Origin: Myxococcales bacterium
Lineage (GTDB): Bacteria; Myxococcota; Polyangia; Fen-1088
Assembly: GCA_003157315.1 (NCBI GenBank)
Contig: PMJE01000425.1
Coordinates: 3,601-14,797 of the forward strand
DNA length: 11,197 nt
Reading direction: 5' to 3'
Shown here: positions 5,501 to 11,197 of the stretch, piece after piece
Numbering within the stretch: the first letter of the stretch is position 1
How the letters are laid out: each line of letters begins with the position of its first letter
The notes under the pieces: model-generated
What the model was told of the DNA's origin: nothing
What the model saw: only the letters and a program-made list of their open reading frames with translations
Databases searched by the model: none
Program-made: the position numbers and the translations under genes

Positions 5501-6535
5501 TGGCGTGCTCTCGGCCACGGTGAAGTTGTAACGGGAGAAGAGGCCACTTTCCGGGTCGAGAATCGCGGCGATGGCCTCGTCGGGAACGATCACACCGGGG
5601 CGATCATCTTCGGTGTCTCGGTCAAAAAGGCCACCGTTCAAATAGGGAACATCGCCCACCAGATCGCGCAAGACACCGCCGCGATTGATGGCCATCAGGT
5701 TGCGTTCCTGCGGGTTGTTGAGCGCCGAAAAGAAGAGCAGCCGCAGGCGGTCGGCGTAGAAATTGGGCGTGCCCTGCGACTTCGACTGCGAGTTCCAATA
5801 GTCATCTCGAACCGCAGCCAGGTAGTCGGTGCGGTTGCCAAAACGCAGCCAGCCCTTGCGCTCGATGAAGGCGAGGAACATCAAGCGGTTGAACAACCGC
5901 TGGGTGAACAGGCGCAGCGCCTCCTTGTCGGAAAGCGATGGACGGATCAGGCTCTCTACCTGGTCGAACACGCGCCCGTAGTCGCGAAAGAACTCCTTGA
6001 ATAGCGGCTCGACCTTGAAGGCACCCAAGAGAGCGTCCAGGTCGGCCACGCCACCGTGAGCCCGAAGTCCCTCCATGCGTTCGGTCAGCGTGCGGCAGGG
6101 TTGTCCCGGGCCGAGAAGATAGGTGTAGCGTCTGGGCGCGGTCTCGTTGCGAGAAAGCTGACCATCCTCCCCGATCTCGCTCGTGCGAGCGACGAAGGAA
6201 AAACGGTAGTCTGGGCTGTCCCCGCGGAAGAAGCCGAGAACCGCGTGCGCCTGTTGCTGATCGATGAACCGGGCCACCAGGTTGCGCAACCCCACCCGGT
6301 TGCGCTGCAGATCGACCTGACCGGAGACCTGCACCTCCAGAACCGCAACTTTGCGCTGGGCGGCCAGTTCAATGCGGGCGAGTTGGGCGGCCGAGATCAC
6401 GTTCTCGACGCCAAAAGCCAGCGGTTGGGGCCGACTGAAGATTTCGGTGGTGGGAAACAGATCTCGGAGCAGACGGAGCCAGCCGCCGGCATCGAAGGGG
6501 GAGCGGAGGAATCGTTGAAGTTCCTGGGGGTTCAC
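2519..6535 (-). CDS. Eco57I/PglX-like adenine methyltransferase fused to an AbiEi-like antitoxin domain
   Basis: 1338 residues. The start is GTG (6533-6535), overlapping the helicase stop by 4 bases (GTGA). Residues 1-340 form the helical N-terminal region of large Eco57I/PglX-type methylases, ending near PYLNGGLF (297-304). VDPEMLGKVFEELV and GSYYTPKPIV (372-381) lead into the SAM-binding motif DPACGSGAYL (434-443), LYGVDLD (481-487) and the catalytic NPPY (622-625). This predicts N6-adenine methylation of DNA. Residues ~780-975 resemble a TaqI-like target-recognition domain, ending at YLETLPIP. The methylase proper ends near IDARVAALYGLDAED (1070-1084), the usual C-terminus of such enzymes. 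Residues ~1101-1330 are extra and AbiEi/DUF6577-like. The frame is continuous, and the one internal GTG near the domain start (3218-3220) lacks a ribosome-binding site, so this is a true fusion. I see no nuclease motif; cleavage is probably supplied by the upstream gene. Confidence 0.88.
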   Translation of the reverse strand: MNPQELQRFLRSPFDAGGWLRLLRDLFPTTEIFSRPQPLAFGVENVISAAQLARIELAAQRKVAVLEVQVSGQVDLQRNRVGLRNLVARFIDQQQAHAVLGFFRGDSPDYRFSFVARTSEIGEDGQLSRNETAPRRYTYLLGPGQPCRTLTERMEGLRAHGGVADLDALLGAFKVEPLFKEFFRDYGRVFDQVESLIRPSLSDKEALRLFTQRLFNRLMFLAFIERKGWLRFGNRTDYLAAVRDDYWNSQSKSQGTPNFYADRLRLLFFSALNNPQERNLMAINRGGVLRDLVGDVPYLNGGLFDRDTEDDRPGVIVPDEAIAAILDPESGLFSRYNFTVAESTPLEIDVAVDPEMLGKVFEELVTGRHEQGSYYTPKPIVSFMCREALVEYLADRCPAEARSALEAFVHEHQPSQLRDREAIEQAVNQVTVCDPACGSGAYLLGMLHELIDLRTCIFGNGYKLDATTAHEKKLQIIERNLYGVDLDAFAVNVARLRLWLSLAVDFEGNTPPPLPNLDFKIEQGDSLAAAAPADISNFSSKLVRELREKKAAYLRAHGVAKEKLHKEIAEKKAAFDAFREGPTNAFHWASEFAEVFEPATDPGTDKAASGARGGGFDIIVANPPYVRMELIKPQKPILRMRFPKVHAERADLYIYFYARAHELLRQGGVAAFISSNKWLRAGYGEALRQHLLDDQAFKVVMDFGDLPVFESATAYPCIFLWQKKPRSDTPTKWAAVKDLDACYAEGVRAHFERLRFDVPASQFGQGKPRLAVASSTERRRKMEASGGSLGKLLDGRICRGIVSGLNDAFIVDADARATLIDKDPGSLEVVEPFVVGSDIRKYNIASRQRYLLNMRHGIAISRYPAVRSHLLSFKAGLEARATDQQWFELQQPQEAYDALFRAKKIVYPDITRECRFAIDESSSFIDSTVFALPTGDFYLLGVLNSESSWWYLVNCVAEIRGGFLRFKAQYLETLPIPDASTADRKAVGALAKKAQALHGQRRSRVEKFLRAIGLDPAESTSRNPLEQPWTLSSDEFARRAKKQPAKLHESARDETAALTEQIAKVEAEIDARVAALYGLDAEDRRWSAKATPSGQTDDKQSLFFRVLGRLKEDRAYFPYESIQAAANDEELALKDSSLSVYLTEAVKQGFVHDAGRGWYSRLGDRVVLDSKPVAKLVRAVEKAFPLLDFTVWSTAQVNPWMHHLLAQPVAFLHAPADTLASIGEALVDLKWNVAVDPPPSTAAQSIRPGEKTVVLRPALSKQPLAEGRQASIEKILVDLIVEAPLLALMDSSEAQAVVRSVLEVHLLNVAALQRYADSRRVAIEAINQRHSSASSGVS
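2522..3235 (-). other. AbiEi/DUF6577-like antitoxin domain at the methylase C-terminus
   Basis: Residues ~1101-1338 of the methylase reading frame. A winged-helix-like start (about 1103-1161) ends in GFVHDAGRGWYSRL, the 'G.v...GRG.Y' turn of AbiEi-type antitoxins. It is followed by FPLLDFTVWST (1184-1194) and MHHLLAQPVAF (1201-1211). Then comes the diagnostic block IEKILVDLI (1272-1280), and finally NVAALQRYADSRR (1308-1320), matching the 'N...L.RYA.RR' end of DUF6577 proteins. Free-standing relatives are normally encoded directly upstream of an AbiEii toxin, which is the arrangement here. The expected role, by family, is neutralising AbiEii and binding DNA for autoregulation; that it does so while attached to a methylase is inference. 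Confidence 0.75.
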
Positions 6536-9500
6536 GTCCGTCTTTCGTGGTCAAAGGATTCGGACAGAATGATCTGGGGGGCCGTGTCGACAGTCGCGGT
6601 ATCTGGCCCAGCAAGGACTAGACTTTCCATTTCCTTCAACGGATAGCGCTTGAGGATGTCCATGACCTTGTCGGCAAGCGGCGCCGGGGCAAGATTCACC
6701 TTCTTGGTGTCACGCTGGAGCAGGTTGATATCCCGCTGCAAGCTCTGGAAGCGGGCACGTGCAACGGCAAGCTTGCCGAGGCGAATCAAGCGGCGCTCAT
6801 CATCGGACAGAAAGTCAAATCCCAGGAAGGCATCCAAGTATGCGAGGGCGCGGCGCTCATTCGGCCCCTGCTTGGAGTCGACAACCTGGGGCAGCACCGC
6901 TTCCGCGAGAACCTGCTGGCTGAATGCCTCGACGGCGGCACCAACCTGGCTGTGGTGCTCGCTGTGGAGCGGAATAGCTGGCTCGGCAGGATCGAGAGCG
7001 CGGAACTCACGGGCCGCATCGAGCAAGGTAATCTCTTCCGGGGAGCCGCCCAGTCGCATTCGGTAGAAGGCGTCGCGAAGACGGTTGCGGATGAAGGCCA
7101 CCGTGGAGAAAGCGCGGGCGTTGTCTCCACGGCCCACGCGACAGCGGGCGGGGAGCTTCGCCACGCGGCGGAAGGTCTCGGGCTGGTCACGACGGAATGC
7201 GCGCAATTCCATCAGCAGGGCCAGGCGCTCGTCCTTTTCCTCCTCCTCCGGGCTTCGCTCGAAAAGCCCGAAGCTGTCGACCTCTTCGTCGGTGGAGTAG
7301 ATTTGGCTGTCCTCGCCAAGCGCCGTGTGGAACGCCTGGAGTTTCATGATGGCTTTCTTTTTCAGTTCGATATCGTCGTCGACGCACGCGGTTGGATAGA
7401 AATTGTAGATGTAGATGCGTGGGGCGCTGGAGCCGATGCGGTTCAATCGGCCAACCCGCTGCATGAGACGGGTCGCGTTCCACGGGGTGTCATAGTTCAC
7501 GACGATGTTCGCTCGGTGAAGGTTCACCCCTTCGGCGAGTACCTCAGTCGATATCAGGATATCGAAGTCGTGTCGGCGTTTGCCGGTGTAGTTGGCGTCG
7601 AAATTGGCGGCGACCTCATCGCGAAGCGCGGCCCGGCTATCGGAGTCGACGACGAGCACCTTTGGGAACCCCTCACTCGACAGACGGCGCCTGAGGTACT
7701 CCGTCGTTTCCTTCGATTCAGAGAACACGACAAGCTTTCGCCCCTCATGGTTGATGGCTCGGTCGCAGAGCTCACCCCGGAGGCGGAGAATGAATTCATC
7801 AAACTTCGGATCGACCCCCGAGGACACGAGCTTCGCCCACTCGGCAAGTATGGGCGTGGTCTTGGCAAGATCGGACTGCAGGCCGGCGAGTAGGTCGTCG
7901 GAGAAGTCCGCGGGCGTGCATACTTCGATGGTCGGGTCCGTCGCCTGCCGATCGGCAATCAGTGCGACCAACTCATCCTCGCGGTCGGCCAGAAGTAGTG
8001 GGGTTACGGGCAGGTTGGGTGCGATGTACACCGCACCACGCTCGAACATCTCCACCATCACCCGCGTGGCATCGCAGAAACGACGAAGTGATTCCTTGAA
8101 CGCTGTGAATGAACTGTCCAGCCGCTTGACCAGCAGGGTTCGCATGATGACCGCGAGTTGCTGAGAGATGCGATCGACGTCGCGGTACTTTTGCTTCAAC
8201 TCGGCTCGGAGAAACGACAACGCTCGATAGCGGTTATACGTCAAGCCATCGGGACCGGCGGCGGACAGCAGCTTGACCGTGCGCTCATAGAGCGCTTCCA
8301 CGTCGGGCGGCAACCGGTAGAGGATGTGTCTTGGCCGCTCGACCGTCGGAAAGACCACGCCCTGCTCCTCAAGGTCTTTGCTGTACTCCTCATTTTCGCG
8401 AAGGTCGGTGCGGGTACGGCGGATGGTAATTTCGGAAATCACCCTGGTCCGAATCTTCTCGTAAATGGTGACGACCTGGCGGCGGGCAGTGCCGATGTCT
8501 GGCTGCTGCTTGGCATCGCGGAACTCGCGCTCGCATTGGGCAAAGAAGTTTTGCAGGTTTGCCACCCCCAGGGTCGAGTGCTTCAGATCCTGGAACAGGG
8601 AAAGTAGATTGCGAATGTCCTGCGGGGAGTTGTTCAGGGGCGTCGCCGTTACCAGGATGACCCGCTTTGGAGCGTTGGTGCCGTCGGGAAGTCTGCGCTG
8701 GGTTCCCGACTTGCAGATGCGCTGGAGTTCGGCGAACGCATCAGAGGTATCGTTGCGGAACTTGTGGGCTTCGTCCACGATCACCAAGTCGTACTTCTTG
8801 GGGTCGCGCACCTTGTGAAGCGAACCGTTGGTGACGACCTTCTTGTTGTCGATGCGGAAGCTGTCGAGCGTTTCTTCCCAGGTGTCGACCAGTGAGGGCG
8901 GCGCAACCACCAGGGTGTGCGAGCGATGCTCGGGAAACCCGTTGTGGAAGAAGAACTTCTTCGCGATCAGGGCGGCGATCATCGTTTTGCCGAGACCGAC
9001 TACGTCGGCAAGAAAGAAGCCGCCGTGCTTCTCGAGCAGCCGGTGTCCCGATGACACCGCATCGTTTTGGTACGAGAGGCGTTTGTATCCGTCAGGAAGG
9101 TCGGCAACTGCGTTGGGGTCGTAGTCGATGGCAGGTCCGAAATACTCGGCGAGAAGCTTGAAATAGATCTCGTAGGGGCTGGCCAGCGAGGCTAGATAGG
9201 TAGAGTCTCGGACGGCGAGTACGGTCTTGGGCAGGATCTCGACCGACTCTGACCAGAGCCTTTCGAACTCATCGCTGGCGAAACGCACCTCGGGATAGTC
9301 GTGCAGAAGGACGTTGAACTCGTAGTTGCGCGCGTGCTCCTCGGACCCGAGACCGGCTGCCGTCAGATTGGATGAACCGGTGATGACGGCGCCGGCTTTG
9401 TGCTCGCAGAACCCGGCTGGTCGAAAGATGTAGATCTTGGCATGCAGCCGCTTTGCTGGATGTGCCCGGACTAACAGCTTTCCAGAGACCACGTCGTCCA

Positions 9501-9840
9501 CGAACTGGAGAACCCCAGTCTCGATCTCCGGCCGGTATGCTGCCTCCTGGATATCCTCCTTCAGGCGCACATGGAAGTCATCGAGGGCCTTGGCGGGATC
9601 AGCGAGGAAGAGCAGTCCTCGTTTGTGGTAGTCGGAGACGATCTCGTCGACGTCGATGCCGACCAGAATGCGAACATGGGGCACCTTCGTGAGGTGCGGC
9701 CGGAGGGCGAAGTAGCCGGAGGCTCGCAGGTAACCGACCAGGGCATCGAACCATTCGATGTCGGGGTTGTGGTGGAAGACGCCCTCCAGCTTGGCCAGCA
9801 GCGTGTTGCTGCCGTGGTTCGTGAAGAATCGGGTGGACAT
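6532..9840 (-). CDS. PLD-family nuclease fused to SNF2-type helicase (restriction-like effector)
   Basis: 1102 residues from ATG at 9838-9840 to TGA at 6532-6534; an in-frame TTG at 9871-9873 would add 11. Residue numbers use the ATG. The N-terminal ~215 residues are a phospholipase-D-type nuclease with one HKD-like motif: H133-x-K135 in LHAKIYIF, then GSSNLT at 155-160. One motif implies action as a dimer, as in BfiI-type nucleases. Next is a SNF2/superfamily 2 motor with Walker A GLGKT (282-286), DEAH (356-359), TATP (398-401), and motifs V-VI in STEVLAEGVNL and QRVGRLNRIG (794-803). The ~250-residue C-terminus is helical and unassigned. The likely role is ATP-driven DNA translocation plus cleavage of foreign DNA, with the overlapping methylase gene supplying self-marking and recognition. 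DISARM and BREX partners are absent. The ATG is preferred because RFFTN follows closely; neither start has a good ribosome-binding site. Confidence 0.87.
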   Translation of the reverse strand: MSTRFFTNHGSNTLLAKLEGVFHHNPDIEWFDALVGYLRASGYFALRPHLTKVPHVRILVGIDVDEIVSDYHKRGLLFLADPAKALDDFHVRLKEDIQEAAYRPEIETGVLQFVDDVVSGKLLVRAHPAKRLHAKIYIFRPAGFCEHKAGAVITGSSNLTAAGLGSEEHARNYEFNVLLHDYPEVRFASDEFERLWSESVEILPKTVLAVRDSTYLASLASPYEIYFKLLAEYFGPAIDYDPNAVADLPDGYKRLSYQNDAVSSGHRLLEKHGGFFLADVVGLGKTMIAALIAKKFFFHNGFPEHRSHTLVVAPPSLVDTWEETLDSFRIDNKKVVTNGSLHKVRDPKKYDLVIVDEAHKFRNDTSDAFAELQRICKSGTQRRLPDGTNAPKRVILVTATPLNNSPQDIRNLLSLFQDLKHSTLGVANLQNFFAQCEREFRDAKQQPDIGTARRQVVTIYEKIRTRVISEITIRRTRTDLRENEEYSKDLEEQGVVFPTVERPRHILYRLPPDVEALYERTVKLLSAAGPDGLTYNRYRALSFLRAELKQKYRDVDRISQQLAVIMRTLLVKRLDSSFTAFKESLRRFCDATRVMVEMFERGAVYIAPNLPVTPLLLADREDELVALIADRQATDPTIEVCTPADFSDDLLAGLQSDLAKTTPILAEWAKLVSSGVDPKFDEFILRLRGELCDRAINHEGRKLVVFSESKETTEYLRRRLSSEGFPKVLVVDSDSRAALRDEVAANFDANYTGKRRHDFDILISTEVLAEGVNLHRANIVVNYDTPWNATRLMQRVGRLNRIGSSAPRIYIYNFYPTACVDDDIELKKKAIMKLQAFHTALGEDSQIYSTDEEVDSFGLFERSPEEEEKDERLALLMELRAFRRDQPETFRRVAKLPARCRVGRGDNARAFSTVAFIRNRLRDAFYRMRLGGSPEEITLLDAAREFRALDPAEPAIPLHSEHHSQVGAAVEAFSQQVLAEAVLPQVVDSKQGPNERRALAYLDAFLGFDFLSDDERRLIRLGKLAVARARFQSLQRDINLLQRDTKKVNLAPAPLADKVMDILKRYPLKEMESLVLAGPDTATVDTAPQIILSESFDHERRT

Positions 9841-10002
9841 TGTGGCGCGTGGGGGCTTGGAAGCGTGGGGCAAATCCCTGGCCGACTAGACCGCCATGAT
9901 ACCTCGCGTTCCAGAACTTTGGGGCGTTCGAATCGGGGTTTTCTGCGCGGGAGAACCGCCGCTTGCCGCCACGCCCGTCGTGGTGCTACGCGAGGCCCAT
10001 AG
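9841..10002 (-). promoter_or_regulatory. Gap between uvrA and the defence operon; probable operon promoter region
   Basis: This 162-base gap must hold the operon promoter unless the operon is read through from uvrA. On the - strand a good -10-like TATCAT (5 of 6 to consensus) lies at 9896-9901, but I find no matching -35 at 16-18 bases. A start near 9889 would leave a leader of about 50 bases to the ATG at 9840. A small hairpin (CCACG 9969-9973 with CGTGG 9979-9983) follows the uvrA stop but lacks a T-run, so no convincing uvrA terminator is seen. The arms of the 2514-2564 inverted repeat do not recur here. Confidence 0.4.
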
Positions 10003-10182
10003 TTACAGCACCTTTCGCAGAAACTGCCCAGTGAAGCTGGCTTGCACCTTGGCTACATCGTCGGGGGTGCCCTCGGCGATGACTTGGCCGCCGCCCGGGC
10101 CGCCGCCCGGGCCCAGGTCAATGACCCAGTCGGCGCTTTTCACCACGTCCAGGTTGTGTTCAATGACAATCACGGTGTTGCC
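10003..10182 (-). repeat. Flanking direct repeat, copy B (3' end of full uvrA)
   Basis: These are the last 60 codons of the intact uvrA and align to 1183-1362 with eight mismatches and no gaps. Beyond 10182 the uvrA gene continues, while the other copy breaks off. Below 10003 the two flanks show no similarity, so the repeat begins exactly at the stop codon. Confidence 0.95.
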
Positions 10183-11197
10183 GGCATCCACCAAGCGCGC
10201 CAGCACACGCAGCAATTGATCGATGTCGGCGAAGTGTAGGCCCGTGGTCGGCTCATCCAGGATGAACATGGTGCGGCCGGTGGCTTTCTTGGCCAGCTCG
10301 CGCGACAGCTTCACTCGCTGTGCTTCGCCGCCGGAGAGAGTTGTGGCTGCCTGACCCAGGGTCACGTAGCCCAGGCCCACCTCGCGCAGGGTTTCCAGCT
10401 TGGGTCGCAGCTTGGGGATGTTTTCCAAAAAACCGCAGGCTTGGTCGACCGTCATGTCGAGCACGTCGGCGATGCTGGCCTGGCGGTACTTCACCTCCAG
10501 GGTCTCGCGGCTGTAGCGCCGCCCGCCGCAGGCGTCGCACTCGACATACACGTCGGGGAGAAAATGCATCTCCATGCGCACGATGCCGTCGCCCTGGCAG
10601 GCCTCACAGCGGCCACCCTTGACGTTGAACGAGTAGCGGCCGGCGCGGTAGCCGCGCGCCTTGGACTCGGGCAAATTGGCGAACAGATCGCGAATGTGGG
10701 TGAATACGCCGGTGAAGGTTGCCGGGTTGGATCGCGGTGTGCGGCCGATCGGCGATTGGTCCACGTCGATGACCTTGTCCAGGTGTTGCAGCCCATCGAT
10801 GCCGTCGAACTCCGCGCTGGGCGCCCGCACGCCGTGCAACCGCTGCTTCAGCGCGGGCAGCAGGGTGTCTACGATCAGGCTCGACTTGCCCGAGCCGGAC
10901 ACGCCGGTCACGCAGGTGAGCGCCCCCAGGGGAAAGCTGACCGTGAGGTTGCGCAGGTTGTGCGTGCGCGCCCCGCGCAGCACCAGTGCGCGTTTGTTCG
11001 ACCCGCGCCGATGCTTGGGCGCCTCGATGGCCTTTTCGCCCGACAGATACGCGCCGGTCAGCGACTGCGGGTTGGCCTCGATCTCCTTGGGCGTGCCCAC
11101 CGCCACCACCCGGCCGCCCAGCTCGCCCGCGCGCGGGCCCATGTCGATAACGTAGTCGGCGGCGCGGATGGTATCGGCGTCGTGCTCGACCACCAGC
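10003..11197 (-). CDS. uvrA: Excinuclease ABC subunit A (UvrA), C-terminal part
   Basis: The frame is open from the right window edge to TAA at 10003-10005, about 397 residues of a protein usually ~940 long. Counting from the Val codon at 11191-11193, VEHD is the end of the first ATPase domain. GVSGSGKS (97-104) is the Walker A of the second. The zinc module has C196-x-x-C199 and C219-x-x-C222. LSGGEAQR (286-293) is the ABC signature and [11 protein letters not shown] (310-320) the Walker B and D-loop. UvrA dimers find bulky DNA lesions and load UvrB in nucleotide excision repair. The gene is housekeeping and looks intact in what is visible. Its last 180 bases are duplicated beyond the defence operon, so its current 3' end may have arrived with the island while still encoding a normal UvrA tail ([10 protein letters not shown]). 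Confidence 0.97.
   Translation of the reverse strand, partial: LVVEHDADTIRAADYVIDMGPRAGELGGRVVAVGTPKEIEANPQSLTGAYLSGEKAIEAPKHRRGSNKRALVLRGARTHNLRNLTVSFPLGALTCVTGVSGSGKSSLIVDTLLPALKQRLHGVRAPSAEFDGIDGLQHLDKVIDVDQSPIGRTPRSNPATFTGVFTHIRDLFANLPESKARGYRAGRYSFNVKGGRCEACQGDGIVRMEMHFLPDVYVECDACGGRRYSRETLEVKYRQASIADVLDMTVDQACGFLENIPKLRPKLETLREVGLGYVTLGQAATTLSGGEAQRVKLSRELAKKATGRTMFILDEPTTGLHFADIDQLLRVLARLVDAGNTVIVIEHNLDVVKSADWVIDLGPGGGPGGGQVIAEGTPDDVAKVQASFTGQFLRKVL

Noticed and set aside
4466..6004. A long (512-codon) open frame on the + strand
   Set aside because: It is antisense to the catalytic part of the methylase, which has all expected motifs. High GC content leaves long antisense frames open, and no domain is recognisable in it.
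6320..6360. Possible PD-(D/E)xK nuclease strand in the methylase N-terminus (VAVLEVQV, residues 63-70)
   Set aside because: The lysine of an E-x-K pair is replaced by glutamine and no upstream aspartate is convincingly placed, so a nuclease site is not supported.
6952..7893. A 313-codon open frame on the + strand
   Set aside because: It lies opposite the helicase motor and C-terminal region and is a GC-driven shadow with no recognisable domain.
2519..9840. Classification as DISARM or BREX
   Set aside because: PLD, SNF2 and methylase domains recall DISARM and the methylase recalls PglX, but DrmA, DrmB, PglZ, BrxC and other required partners are absent and the gene fusions differ.
9924..9938. 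TTCGAAT flanked by G-rich sequence, resembling a tRNA T-arm that could be an integration site
   Set aside because: Only two base pairs form on either side of the loop, and no acceptor stem or anticodon arm is present.
1..11197. CRISPR arrays, tRNA or rRNA genes, integrase or transposase genes
   Set aside because: None was seen on reading both strands. The only sizeable repeats are the duplicated uvrA tail and the inverted repeat at 2514-2564.

Overview
The window is GC-rich bacterial chromosome. The partial DUF4388 gene at the left edge is of a kind common in Myxococcota and other former Deltaproteobacteria. That is a weak taxonomic hint, and the window holds no rRNA, tRNA or other strong marker.

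Layout, left to right. (1) 1-306, + strand: C-terminal end of a DUF4388 (PATAN-like) regulatory protein. (2) 307-1180, + strand: a short non-coding or degraded stretch, then a VapBC-type toxin-antitoxin pair driven by a promoter that sits against the antitoxin start codon. (3) 1183-1362, - strand: a 180-bp orphan copy of the 3' end of uvrA. (4) 1404-9840, - strand: a tight three-gene operon. In transcription order it encodes a PLD-nuclease/SNF2-helicase fusion, a very large Eco57I/PglX-like adenine methyltransferase, and an AbiEii-type nucleotidyltransferase toxin. (5) 10003-11197, - strand: the C-terminal part of the real uvrA, whose 5' end lies outside the window.

The main result is the makeup of the operon. 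The first two products look like a compact restriction-modification-like defence pair: a translocase with a nuclease, and a methylase carrying its own target-recognition region. The last ~240 residues of the methylase, beyond the usual methylase C-terminus, match an AbiEi/DUF6577-type antitoxin. The next gene, five bases downstream, is the AbiEii toxin that such antitoxins normally accompany. I read this as a type IV (AbiE) toxin-antitoxin module wired into a restriction-like system by fusing the antitoxin to the methylase. Loss or inactivation of the methylase would then also remove the antitoxin. A near-perfect 51-bp inverted repeat covers the methylase stop codon and ends on the base before the toxin ATG, in the right place to control toxin translation.

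The operon is bracketed by two 95.6% identical copies of the last 60 codons of uvrA in direct orientation. This suggests the whole system is an acquired island inserted at the 3' end of uvrA, which kept uvrA intact and displaced one copy of its tail. No integrase or transposase is visible in the window.
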